Made by a program: the position numbers and the translations under genes. From Cyclina sinensis (Eukaryota; Mollusca; Bivalvia; Venerida; Veneridae): a stretch of DNA of 64,000 nucleotides. Numbering within the stretch: position 1 is the stretch's first letter; each line of letters starts with the position of its first letter. The DNA lies in contig JAAONU010000011.1 in the NCBI GenBank assembly GCA_012932295.1, positions 41,170,352 through 41,234,351 of the forward strand, written 5' to 3'. The notes beneath the pieces are model-generated. The model was not told the DNA's origin and searched no databases. It saw only the letters and a list, made by a program, of their open reading frames with translations. Below are positions 42,190 to 53,990 of the stretch, one piece after another.

Positions 42190-45030
42190 AGCATTATGGC
42201 AGAGAACCACAAAAGAAAATACAATCAGTGATTTTTAACAGGAATTTTTTTCAAACATTACAATATCTGAACATATGAAAATGCCTGGACCCTGATTAAG
42301 TTTTCAGCCTCTACAGAGACCATATCTATAATGACTTGATAAACTTTAGTGAATTAGAAGAGATTCACTCAAGAACTATTCATACAAAGTCTGTCTTGGT
42401 TTTAGAGTTCTTCCAATAAATTGTTGACAAAGATGACAATGTTAATCCGGAATGAAACACCTGCAGAAAATGAATTAAACTTTAAAAGAATACTAAACAC
42501 TGACAATTTTAAATTGTGGGAAACAGCAAGCATTTTTTTTCTTGCGCTCAACTGAAAACAGGTGATTATCTTTACTGAAAATATATCAAAACAGAAGAGT
42601 TGGCTGGTGGTTTCTTTAATTAAATAATGGTCTATAATTAACATTACTCAAAAAATATGTATTCTATTATTTAAAATTATCATAAATCAACAATATAAAC
42701 ATTTTCTGAGGAAATGATAAAATTATACAAAATCTGAAAATTTTTATACACTTAAAAAAAAATTCTTTTTTTCAATGAAATAAATTCCTCTTTTGATAAG
42801 CAGTCAAGACAGACTGGAATAGTACACGGACGCTACCAGTACGCGGACACCCCCGTATTTGACGAGTTTTAATAAAAAAACATGTGAAACATCACGTACG
42901 GTATTAATTTTGGCATACATGTATTAACTCCCCTGATTCTGGCAGTATATAGACTACACTAATTTATCAAACAGTAAAAAAGATCCCACTGTTAGGGCTT
43001 ATTTTATCAAACACCATAAAATTTTACATCAAATCGATGTATGAAAACACTGACTTGTTTTCTAATAACACTATGTTGTTAAGAAGACCTGCAATATCAT
43101 TGTCAAATGACTCTGACCTAAATATAGGAAAATCCTAATCCTAATTGTTTACACTAGTTTAAGTATCACTATTAAAGGATAATAATTATTTAATTCTGGT
43201 TCAACCTTACAGCAAAAATATCTAGACTATCATTATCAATGTTTCTTGCAACATTTTAATTGTATTAATATATTGTATCTTGTATGATGTACATGTTTTC
43301 AAATCAATAAAGTATTTATAAAAAAGTTAGATGGCCATGTGATATAGCAGCAGAATCATTGCAGAAAATCGGAAAGCTTTCAACATCCGGATACTGGTAC
43401 ACTTCGTAAAAACAATCAGTCTGTGCAATAGATAAACGTAATATGGATAAGTACAATAGGATAAATGTCTGCAACAGTTCCTATTCCAATCCTGATAGTT
43501 ATTTGCCGGTGAACATTTCTTCTTGTAGGAAAATTTAAAACTTACAGATATAAACAAAGCCTCTCTAGGTCACAGACCACCAAATATTACCTGTCCTTTT
43601 CTTCAAACCTTTTAAGTGTCAAACTTCTCTACTGTCTGAATATGGTATACATTCTACCTCATAATATAAGTTCATTTTTACCACCATAAAAACATTTTTG
43701 ATAACTTCCGGTGATCTTCACAATTACACAACTGACACAATTTTCTTTCACAAAATATGATACTTGTTGTTTTTCTTGACAACGTTTGATATATTTTCAA
43801 AAGAACATAAAAAATATTTTGATTATGAAAAGTTTTGCTGCTTTATTATTACTAGACACTCTACCAATAAATGTATATCTTATTCAACGCTTATATACTA
43901 CATTCTGTAAATAGTATAGTAGCGTAAAATAAGGTATATTGATAGTGTGTCTAGCACATGTGTTTTAAACGAAGTTATGTAGTAGGGGATTTAAAGATAT
44001 AGCAGTCAGTTATTGTGCTCAATACCATTAAAAATTAAGTTTTGAAATGTAAACAGTTATAGTAAAATATTTAAAGTAAGCATGATTTCTTTGCCACATG
44101 TATTTTGTTTTGATTTATGTATTAAACCAGTAGTCATTTCTCACAAAAACCTGAACAAAAGCTTCCGGAGATTTGTATTATACCGACTGACCAATGTTAT
44201 TTTGCAAATGAAAATATATAACAGAATATTTCAGATCAGCAGCAGGTAAAGTAATAAAATACTGGTTTGGTTATTATAGGTTCATGAACCACATAAAATC
44301 ACTGCAAGATGTTAATAAATAAGCAGCATGTGTTTTAGCCTAATTAATTTGGCACTGATGCTTTGACCCATTTTACAGACATTTTTTAATTACTGCGAAA
44401 CTGTTACATCTAATGTAACTGACATTTTTAAGCATGGAACATTTAGCTGCAACACTGGCGGTGGTTTTGGTTGATTTTTTCTGTTATATATAAATTCATC
44501 ACTGATTTCCCCTAAAGTTTGAAAGAACATAATATTTCATTATATAACTCAATATATTAAATTACTATTCTTGTAAAAAAAACTTCATAAACAGTCATTC
44601 AGAAATGGCCCACAAGACGATTAGTGCTGCTATTGAAACTTTAGTCAATTATGATATTTCTGAAATTGTTCATAGAAAAATTATATAATTTCAGAAACTT
44701 CTATAAAAATTGTTTCACTAAAAGTTCATGTTGGTAATTTCTCCCAAAGTCTGCTACATTTGTAATCAATTCCAAAGACTTAAAAAGGGCATTTTCCATA
44801 AATGCCATAAAATGCAACTTGTGGTTATAATTGGAAAAAAGATATCGCTAGTCAAAATTTTTCTCGATGTCTTTTCAACAAGTCTGGTAAGTAGCTATAA
44901 TTTCGGATGACATCAAAACAAATAACATAAACTATGTATACATGTTTCTTACACCTATACTGTACTTTGTAACTACACGATTCAAGATATTTTGACTACT
45001 GAACATTTACAGAGTTCTCATTTTGAAGTC
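42190..45030. other. AT-rich DNA, no gene recognised
   Basis: Long stretch without repeats shared elsewhere in the window. Short frames (for example minus 42644-42402, plus 44728-44910) lack family resemblance. Possibly intron of the minus-strand gene or simple intergenic DNA. Confidence 0.4.
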
Positions 45031-45039
45031 TTGAGCAGC

Positions 45040-45330
45040 GAAAGTCACCTAAGCTATCAGCTACTTTGTAAACAACTCTAAACCAAGTTCGGGAATTATC
45101 TTTACTTTCGGAAATAAAGTCTGGAAAGTGGAGATCCCGATATCATTCTTATTTTTTAACCGTTGGCGATTTTTTATAGAAAAATATTTACCTGATAATG
45201 CTGTAATATTGTGCAGCTTCGAAGAACACGTCTCGACCTTGGAAATCCGGGCAATTCAAAATGGCGAACGTTGCGTCAGATGTTCTTACCCTGACACCGG
45301 TAGCAGGTGCGCGTTTGGGTAAAGTGTGTA
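45040..45330. promoter_or_regulatory. GC-richer patch, candidate promoter/first exon
   Basis: CpG-containing sequence in an AT-rich neighbourhood (TCGAAGAACACGTCTCGACC, GGCGAACGTTGCGTCAGATG). On the plus strand a good-context start CAAAATGGCG at about 45258 opens MANVASDVLTLTPVAGARLG before a donor-like G/GTAAAG at about 45320. On the minus strand CAG/GTAAATAT near 45190 could be the donor of a non-coding first exon. Either a plus-strand gene leaving the visible exons or the 5' end of the minus-strand array gene would fit. Confidence 0.3.
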
Positions 45331-45454
45331 TGAGCCGAAAAATCAGCCAACAGAAGTGTGTTAAAAATGTTGATAAAACATGGAAAATGACACATACTCA
45401 AAATTTTGCACTATCATACAAAATATGAAGCTCTTAGTATATTTTGAGGGATAT

Positions 45455-45575
45455 GGAAAGTCACTACACTAGTGTATGTAGTGACTTTCCAAAATGTCGT
45501 CATTTTGTTGGTGTGTTTTCAGGTTACTGTAGTGAGTTTCAACGAAAAACGCACACACACACACACACACACACA
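45455..45575 (-). repeat. Solo copy of the 10-15 kb segment end, with hairpin and CA run
   Basis: 45455-45490 is a 36-bp hairpin (GGAAAGTCACTACA ... TGTAGTGACTTTCC, 14-bp arms). Read on the minus strand the rest gives AACTCACTACAGTAACCTGA and ACACCAACAAAATGACGACA, matching the ends of segment copies A (11560-12540) and C (14815-14880). A CA microsatellite follows at 45551-45575. Confidence 0.7.
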
Positions 45576-45599
45576 CTAGCTTTTAAAAGTAAAAATCGT

Positions 45600-46730
45600 T
45601 TCGGTTTAATCAGTGAATGATTTTATTGACCATTCCTTTGACGATCAAATTGCCAGACATGCATTCATTACCAGCATTATAAGAAATGTATGATAGACAG
45701 GCAACAGTTCATTTATTGATAAGACCGCTTAAGTTTTTATATGTCACCGATTGTCAAATTTACTTCACACTGAAATGAAGAAAAACATTTAATCGCGCTT
45801 AAATTTGAAATTAAAATCTCTCGGAGTAAATTTAAATGACTATGTAAGTATATATTTAAATGTTTGATCTATGACGATGCACACGGCTTACTTTTAATTA
45901 ATCAAAGCGTTTTGAGCGTAGAAATACTGCCTACTTGATAGATGGCGAAAGATTGTGCCGAGACTCATAATTTGCACATTAATATCTAACCTTAGTCCGT
46001 ACCAAGCCAATTCTCCAATACCAACACAATGTGTAATATGGTAATGAATGCTCCGTAATGAATATCAACCCTCTGGACAGTTTAAAACCAGACATATTTT
46101 AAAAGTATATTCTTTTTCTTTTTTTAAAAATAACATTTCCTTTCAACCTTTCATTTAGCACTTATTTATTTATGAAATATATTAGAACTGTTAGAACAAT
46201 AAGTAAGTTTAGGGCAATTTCTGTTAAGGACACTAGGCTTTTCCGCAACATTTGAAAAATGAAGTGTTTTACTTAAAGTTTATGAAGAATAATTCCTTTG
46301 TATTGTATGTATCCAATTTAATCTATTTTCTCTACAATCATTGCATATACATATGTAGTTTCAATTTTTATAAACCTGTTTACTAACGTAAACTAACGTT
46401 AACTAAAACGTTGAAACTAATGGTCTTTTTACATGTTACTAGTAGTATCTAATACATTATTTTAAAGTATACTGTAAACTAAAAGCATGCTTACATACTT
46501 AGTTATAAAACTCGCGACTGAAAGCCTAATGAAGGTGAACGCACGTGCTAAGGAATTTCTCTCAAGACAGTCTATGCCGTGTTGACGCAAATGGCAGGAT
46601 TTAACCCGAGACAGTTGCGCAGCAGACCAATAGGAGCAAACAACTGTGCCATTTAAATAATTAAATGTTAAACGATAATTCTCAATAACGAGTTGCAACT
46701 AATGTTAGTGCAGATGCTGATATTTGTTAT
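45600..46730. other. No feature recognised
   Basis: AT-rich sequence with small ACGTTAACTAA direct repeats near 46385-46410. No coding signal. Confidence 0.4.
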
Positions 46731-46734
46731 AACG

Positions 46735-47210
46735 TAACGTAACGTAACGTAGCGCAGCGTATCATAACATAACATAACATATACTTTATTTTGCATAAAA
46801 TGACAATACACATTTATAGCCAGTGCAACAAACAATCATGTAATGGAAGAACATTTGACATACAGCTTTACAAGATGCTCATGTTTTGCAGACAAAGTTT
46901 ACGATGATAATTTGATACTATAATGCAAAAAATAAAAAAAATAGACAAGTTATTCAACATCTGTGTATTTGTTGTCGACATTGAATTTTAAAATTTATAA
47001 ACGGTTGGCCAATAACATGGTTTCAGATATTTTCGACGAAAACTATAAACTTCGGACAAACTAACAAAAGGTGAAATTCGTTTTCTACCACGTCTAATTT
47101 ACAATCGGTAGACTCTGAAAATTCTATAAGAAGGAGAAAAACTATCAGGTTCTTTTCGCATTTACTGTCACAGCAATATACATACAACGAAGCTGACGCA
47201 GTTTTCATAG
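46735..47210 (-). pseudogene. Non-LTR retrotransposon 3' end, decayed
   Basis: On the minus strand CKLDVVENEFHLLLVCPKF near 47105-47048 matches the conserved LINE ORF2 tail (C-x3-VEDEFHFLLxCPxY). This is followed by a 3' UTR ending AAAATAAAGTATATGTTATG with short TTATG and TTACG tail repeats (46735-46790). Stops occur soon after the motif, so the copy is dead and 5'-truncated. It differs from the LINE fragment at 11590. Confidence 0.7.
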
Positions 47211-47219
47211 TGGCAGATT

Positions 47220-49460
47220 TTGATTAAAGAACTAGTCGTTTTCCGGATATTGTAGACGAATTCGACACTGTTCCAAGACAAAATTAGACAATGGGAACAA
47301 ACATGGACGTGACCTATCTGTGTACTGAATAGCAGATTTATTTAAAGCAATGTATCGTAAAGAAACACCAGTTACAATGTATGCGTTCCTCACGATAATT
47401 TATATTTTTGTAAATACATGAAGGTAATTGCTGTCAGAAAACTGGCTGAAAAATAATAATTTGAACAGACTCAAGGGCAATAGATCACGTTTACCTGATA
47501 ACTCATTGTTAATTGCAGAATTTTCTTCCCAGGTCTTAAGAATGTTGGTCTGAGTACACAGGGGTCAACAGCGAGTCAAGTTTAATAAAATACCGGTTGA
47601 TTTCACGCAGAATGGCTTAGTAAGAAATGCACTCGTCGAATTAATAACAAAAATATTCGGTATTGCAGAGAAATGCAAGAGGATGTACTTACGGAACTTT
47701 GAATCAGACTATGATATGGATAATAAAATACCGATGAAAATGAACTGATTTCTATATTCTGTTAGTATTGCAATGGTTAATCAGATTGCTAAAGATAACT
47801 ATTCAAATATGTGGACAGAAAAGTGAAGGTGAAACTACGAACGTACGTTACATTTAAGATGCATTTGTAACTGAAACCTGAAGCGTAATGAGAGGTGTGT
47901 GTTCGCTGAATTCAGATGTAAGAATCAAAACTGGTCGCTTTGTGGATAATAACTAAGACATTCACTGAGAACATTTTCCAGAAAATGTGCAAAATATGCA
48001 ACAAGAGCCCTTGTTAGACGTAAAAGAATACTGGATCAATATACTGGTACTGTATCATACACATAATGTTGATTTAAAACACAAGAATCTATTGAATATC
48101 ATACTAAGTTTGTTTAATAACTTACTAATATTCCTCTTTGTCGTATATTTTAAAACAAATGCATCTTGGAGAGTATATGTTAGTAGTTGTTACAGGAAAA
48201 AATCTCTCAAAACCATTTTATAATATAACTATAAAGAGATAGATTTTCTTTGGCAGAAATATTACATATCTAATATTTAATGTATCATGTGCCTCATTTA
48301 TATCAATTATGTACAGAAGGTGACGAAAAGGCCAACTTAGCCACTGTTATATTTCGTCTTTGTAAAGTAAGCATGATTCGTAAAAACACTTCTCATTCAT
48401 TCAGTCATTCACTCACTCACTCAAACACTTGTTGTCGTATTCACACAATACCTTTGAAAATTAATTCTGACGTAAGAGAGTTTAAATCTCAACCATATTT
48501 TATAACATATGCTATGCATTATTCTTCTTACTATACAACTCTTTATGTCAAGTTGATGCTTGAATATTTTTTATTCTTCGTTTCTTAATATTTTCAAAAG
48601 GAAGCCTTTTTTTCCAAATAAGTAAGGATATTTTCGAAAATAAAAACATCAAAGGTGTAACAAAAGTTTCCATGTCTAGTAACCATACAAATGGTTTCAC
48701 TAATATTCGCAGAAATCCAAAATTACCCACTGTACATTTGTTTTAACTAATAGCCTCACCCTGATGATTGATTTCTCGTGGAGTTGCTTATTACCTACGT
48801 CATGATCACTATAATGAATTACATCTGTAATGTGCAAGTATCAATCACGCTCACCCATCTACACCTCTGTGTTTTGAGCATACTATTAATCAAGTCATAA
48901 TTGTTTATTATTTTTTGTTTGTTTCACCATGTTCCGACTTACAAACTGACATAGGATGCTACATTTCAGTATGACGTTCATTTAACATCTCAATATATTT
49001 ATGGTTTGAGCCTAAAATTCTGTCCAATACTTTCCAAAGGTACCTTGTATTTAATCGATTGTATTCATTTAATGTTTTATTTTACTGATATTTTATTATT
49101 GCTGTTTTCTTTCATGACGTCATTGATTATCTCCTGGTTCATTGTGAAAATAATGATGATAATAATAATAACAATGATAATAATAATAAATGTATTCATG
49201 AATACCCATTCGCCTCTTTTACATGGACCACTGTGCGCTTGACCTTTGACCAAGTGGGCCATAATTCGTTCATCTTACCATTCCAAACATGCAGTACAAT
49301 TTAAAGGTTTCTTGTTAAATAAGTTGTTCAGACGTATTGATTTTAAACCATTTTGTAGTGCAGCCCCTGTGACCTTACTTTTGACCCACAGAGCCAAAAA
49401 GCAATAGTGATCATTTACTCATTATGACCAAACATCACGTAAGTATAAGGATCAGTTCTT
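47220..49460. other. No gene recognised; short simple repeats
   Basis: CATTCATTCAGTCATTCACTCACTCACTC near 48396-48420, ATA/ATG runs near 49150-49190, and a dispersed-repeat-like CGCTTGACCTTTGACCAAGTGGGCC near 49236. No frame of interest. Confidence 0.4.
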
Positions 49461-49467
49461 CTAAATT

Positions 49468-49606
49468 TGACAAGTGACCATCGGATCAGGCTTGTTTGTT
49501 TACTGGGGTCACTGCAGGCTAATAATATTCTGGCATGAAAATCTGAAGCGCATGCACAACGCTTCACTACAGTGTTGCAATAGGCTGATCCGATGCTCAC
49601 TTGTCA
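49468..49606. mobile_element. Small palindromic MITE
   Basis: 139 bp with inverted ends TGACAAGTGACCATCGGATC AGGCT and its complement with a few mismatches. Mirrored short frames on both strands are a consequence. Target duplication not resolved. Confidence 0.55.
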
Positions 49607-49647
49607 GTGACAATTCAATACATCTAATGAGAGACATAAGTACAAAA

Positions 49648-49700
49648 TTTGACCTCTGACGTATTTGACCTCTGACGTATTTGACATCTGACGTATTTCT
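49648..49700. repeat. 17-bp direct repeat, three copies
   Basis: TTTGACCTCTGACGTAT repeated three times, the third with CATCTGACG. It contains TGACGTA as in the 29-bp minisatellite. Confidence 0.8.
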
Positions 49701-49894
49701 CTACCTAGACTGGCTCCAGTCCTTATATTCTGATTTCAATTTATGTTCTCCCAGTATGAAGTGAGAAGTCAGTGTAGTAGCAGAAGTATATGAATATATA
49801 ATTTAAACAATCTAGCCTAGTGCCAGGCTATTCTCTACCCACAATGCAATTATCGCATATAAATGAAAATCGGCATAGCATGTATGAATAAGAA

Positions 49895-50285
49895 AAATAT
49901 TGAATATAAATAAAATTAATTGACCAAAAATGAATTTTTATTGAATATGAATAGAATTTTTGAACATAAAAAAACTTCTATTGAATATAAATGAAACTTT
50001 ATTGAATGTAAATGAAATATTATAAAATATAAATACAATTTATAGCTTATAAATGACATTCATTGCATTTAAAAAAATATACCATATAAATGGAAAATTA
50101 TTGCATATAAACAAGAACTTATTAAATATAAATGAAAAATATTGCATATAAATAAGAAAATAATGAATATAAATGAAAAATTATTGCATATAAATAAGAA
50201 AATATTGAATATAAACATTTTTTGAATATGATCGAAAAGATATTAAATCTAAATAAAAGTATAGAACACAAATGAAATTTAGGGA
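49895..50285. repeat. Degenerate AT-rich tandem repeat (about 20-bp ATTGAATATAAATGAAA units)
   Basis: ATTGAATATAAATGAAA and ATTGCATATAAATAAGAAA variants repeat about 18 times with variable spacing. The minus-strand 60-codon frame of IFSYLYAI type is a by-product. Confidence 0.8.
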
Positions 50286-50289
50286 ATAT

Positions 50290-51540
50290 TGCAACGTTTG
50301 ACACGCCATAATTCCTGGCTAATTATTGAAAGCTGGATGGAAACTCCTGAGCTCAATATTTGATCCCGTGAGCCCAAAACCAATATAACTGATTTTACTC
50401 AACAAGCCCAACCTAAACACACCTACCAAGTCTCTACACTTGGAAATAGTAAAGTAATGTCAGTAATGAAAAACGTAGTATAAAAATAGAAGTAATGATA
50501 ATGATTAAATATTTATCAAAACTAAAAGATAAACCAAGATAAAGTTACAGTGAAAGCGAAGAAAAAAATCAGAGCTTAGATAAGAAAGAACGGAAGAAAG
50601 AAAGAAAAAAGAAAGAAAGAAAGAAGTTGAGAAACCGAACCGTCTTACAGAACCCATTTATTTCTTTCATTTTTATGTACACAAATTATTAAAATGATGA
50701 TTAACATGAAATAAATCCAATCTAAAATAATTTTGTTAGGAAATAAGTAAGAGAAATACCTTTCTTCTAGCAATAACCAATCTCTTCTATAAGCACTATC
50801 AAACTGTAAACCGTTTCGCCAGATACATTCTTTTCATACAAAGTTCGTTATGTTTAGATGTCTAGGCATGGTATAGTTCAAATGAGTCAGTTTATGCCTT
50901 CTGACGCAAAGGTGATCTGTGGTACCTGGATTCGCAAGCAATCAATTGATTAACGTAGGTATTTGGAAGCATCGGACTTTCTGAAAATTCCTTTGGCACC
51001 TTGTATTACACCCATGGGACTCTCCTTTAACGCTTTACACCTGCAAATGTTTATAATGGGTCCTAAAAATAAATAACATCTGAGCGTTTGAAATATCTTT
51101 CTTTTCAATCATAGGGACTATGAATAAAAAAAAATTATTAAATATTCATAAATCAAAACAAAATAAATTTGCGTTTGAGCAGATGGATCTTGAGCAATCG
51201 GAGCCCAGAATCAGAGTTTCGTTTGCGAGTTATTCTATGTATAGTTAAACATGGTGACCTTTTTTTATTATTATTGTTGTTATTATTAACTGGGTCACAA
51301 GTGTCGCATTTCCTAACACATGAATGTATTTTTCATGTTAAAAAAAGACATCTGTATACCAAATACCCACTACAATTAATTGTATACATAATTATAATAG
51401 GCATATACTAATTAGCTTGACCTTTCATTAAGAAGTACAGTGTTACCTTATGTTGAAAGGAAATGAATGTCTATGGCTAGAATATTTTGACAACTATTCT
51501 CCCCATATCATTTTTAACAACAGAGAAAGTTTAACCTATG
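50290..51540. other. No gene recognised; GAAA microsatellite
   Basis: GAAAGAAAGAAAGAAAG near 50597-50625 and homopolymer AT tracts. No coding signal. Confidence 0.4.
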
Positions 51541-52267
51541 TTAATATTTATGTAAAAAAATGTCTTAAGTACTAACCCATCTATATTTCCCACAATATAT
51601 TAAAACTACCTTCCTTTCTTAAATAATTCTATAAAATCTAAAATTCTTAACATTTTTATTTAATCATTTTATCTAAAATATTCAAATTTCCCTATTGCAT
51701 TACAAACTAAAACCTGTGTATGATGTTCACATAATACAGAAGCCATTCTTTTTCGAGCGATAGAAAATCTTAGATTTTGCGATCTTGCGTTGAAATATTT
51801 TTGTAAATTACATCTGTCACTAAGTTTGCCAAAAATTACGTTCATCTGATGAGGCAAGCACAAGAGTAATTGGTTTTAAGATGGGCTTAATGAATTTCAA
51901 CTCCAGTGACATTCCACATTCCTCACATTCGGCGCGAGTACTGGTTTGAACCTAGGAAGCAGTCATCGAGAGGGTTTTATATAAGTTGCAAGAACTTGCT
52001 TCGATGTAAAATAAATAAGTTTAAACAAACTTTCCAAATAATTGAAAAACCTTTTTTAACATTTTAACTGCTTACACTTGATATGATTATATAAATGAAA
52101 CTTGAAATCTTTCAAAATACGATGACGTCATTTCGTGTATTTTGCAATATGTATTATCCAGAGTGAAGTTTTATTATATTATACGCTATTCAAAAATACA
52201 GTCCCTTAGGAAAGACAGTTAGTTTTCACAAGCTTGAAAGCTTAACAACGCTATACAAGCAAAGCAA
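51540..52267 (+). repeat. Segmental duplication, copy 1, containing one diverged 48-bp satellite monomer (52221-52267)
   Basis: Aligns with 59570-60085: TTTCCCTATTGCATTACAAA against TTTCCCTATAACGTTGCAAT; CTGTGTATGATGTTCACATA against CTGTATATGATATTTGCAAT; CATTTTAACTGCTTACACTT against CATTTTAATTGCTAACACTT; TTTTGCAATATGTATTATCC against TGTTGCAATATGTACTGAAA. The last part, AGTTTTCACAAGCTTGAAAG ... CGCTATACAAGCAAAG, is one copy of the satellite unit, not amplified here. A SINE interrupts this copy. Confidence 0.8.
51900..52060 (+). mobile_element. 5'-truncated SINE, copy 2 of the 8404 family
   Basis: CTCCAGTGACATTCCACATT, GCGAGTACTGGTTTGAACCT, AGGAAGCAGTCATCGAGAGG, ACTTGCTTCGATGTAAAATA AATAAG match the body and tail of the 8404 SINE without its tRNA head. 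The paralogous segment at 59910 lacks it, giving an empty site (TTTCAACATTTTAA) and confirming insertion. Confidence 0.8.
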
Positions 52268-52289
52268 TTATTGAGTAATCAATCAATCA

Positions 52290-52400
52290 ATCAATTCATT
52301 CATTTTCGTTTTCGTCCTTCCTTCCTTCATTTCTTCCTTCATTCATTTCTTTCTTCATTCATTCCTTTCTACCTTCCTTCATTTGTTTAGTCATTCGTGT
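52290..52400. repeat. CTTC/ATTC-rich microsatellite
   Basis: Imperfect TTCCTTC and TTCATTC units, followed by GTGTGTGTG. Confidence 0.8.
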
Positions 52401-52802
52401 GTGTGTGTTCTAACTCAGGATCAAATTATCAATATCAGAGACTTTAAGAAAATAAGGCCGAAAAGAAAGAAAACAGAGAGCGAGAAAACAATGAAAAACT
52501 AAAATATGAAAATACAAATGTGTTCGTTGCTTTTATTGCCCACTCAGTGAATTTTAAGCGCAAAATGATGGTTTTAAACCTTTGCATTATATCGTATTAT
52601 TCCGGCCAATCCGTTGCCTTATAGCATTTCTGTTTGATAATTTACACGGTCATTTCATTCTAAATGTTCTTAATTTTCCTTTAACAGATATTCTTGAGAT
52701 TGTTTTAATATACGAGCTTTAAACCAACAACCATTTGATTTTTATTTCATCATTCTCATAACGGTATTCCTTCCCCGCACTACCGTTTAAGGCCAGAAAT
52801 GC

Positions 52803-53990
52803 AATTTCGAATACTCCTTTGAATCCTCAAACACAAGCTAGAAGTGCATTTTTGAATGCTCATTTGAATCCTCAGACACAGGCAAGAAGGGCAATTTTGA
52901 ATTCTCCTTTGAATCCTAAGAAACAGGCCAGAAGTTTTTTTTTCGAATACTCCTTTGAATCCTCATACACAAGCAAGAAGTGCATATTTGAATGCTCATT
53001 TGAATCCTCAGACACAGGCTAGAAGGGCATTTTTGAATTCTCCTTTGAATCCTCAGACATAGGCTAACAGTGCATTTTCGGATACTCCTTTGAATCCTCC
53101 GACACAGGCCAAAAGTAAATTTTCGGATACTCCTTTGAATCCTCAGACACAGGCAAGAAGTGCAATTTCGAATACTCCTTTGAATCCTCAACTACAGTCT
53201 AGAAGGGCATTTTTGAATGCTCATTTGAATCCTCAAACACAGGCTAGAAGGGCATTTTTGAATACTCCTTTGGATCCTCAGACACAGGCCAGAAGTGCAT
53301 ATTCGAATACTCCTTTGAATACTGAGAAACAGGCTAGAGGTGCATTTTCGGATACTCCTTTGAATCCTTAGACACAGGATAGAAGTGAAGTTTTGAATGC
53401 TCTTTAGAATCCTTAGACACAGCCTAGAAGGGCATTTTTAAATTCTCCTTTGAATCCTCAGAACAGGCTAAAAGTGCATTTTCGGATATTCCTTTGAATG
53501 CTCAGACACAGGCCAGAAGTGTGTTTTCGAAAACTCCTTTGAATCCTCATACACAGACTAGAGGGGCATTTTTAAATACTCATTTGAATCCTCAGACAAA
53601 GAATAGAAAGCCATTTTTAAATGCTAATTTGAATCGTCAGACACAGGCCAGAATGGCTTTTTCGAATATTACTTTGAATCTTTAGACACAGGCTAGAAGG
53701 GCATTTTTGAATACTCCTTTAAATCCTCAGACACAAGCCAGAATGGCATTTTGAATACTCCTGTGAATTCTCAAACATATGCTAGAAGTGCATTTTCGAA
53801 TACTCCTTTGAATCCTCAGACACAGGCTAGAAGTGCATTTTTTAATATTCCTTTGAATCCTCAGACACAGGCTAGAAGTTCAGTTTTAATATTCCTTTGA
53901 ATCCTCAGACACAGACCAGAAGTGCATTTTCGAATACTCCTTTGAATCCCCAGACACTGGCTGGAAGTGCATTCTGAATGCACATTATTT
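52803..53990 (+). repeat. 45-bp minisatellite, about 26 copies, coding-like
   Basis: The unit TCCTTTGAATCCTCAGACAC then AGGCTAGAAGTGCATTTTCG AATAC translates in one plus frame to TPLNPQTQARSAFSN (15 residues). It is open in blocks (52819-53022, 53090-53371, 53494-53685), broken by stops (CAGACATAG, CTTTAGACA) and indels. The minus strand reads a basic CLRIQRSIRK repeat. No start, splice or flanking coding sequence was found, so I treat it as satellite DNA that may once have been coding. Confidence 0.85.
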
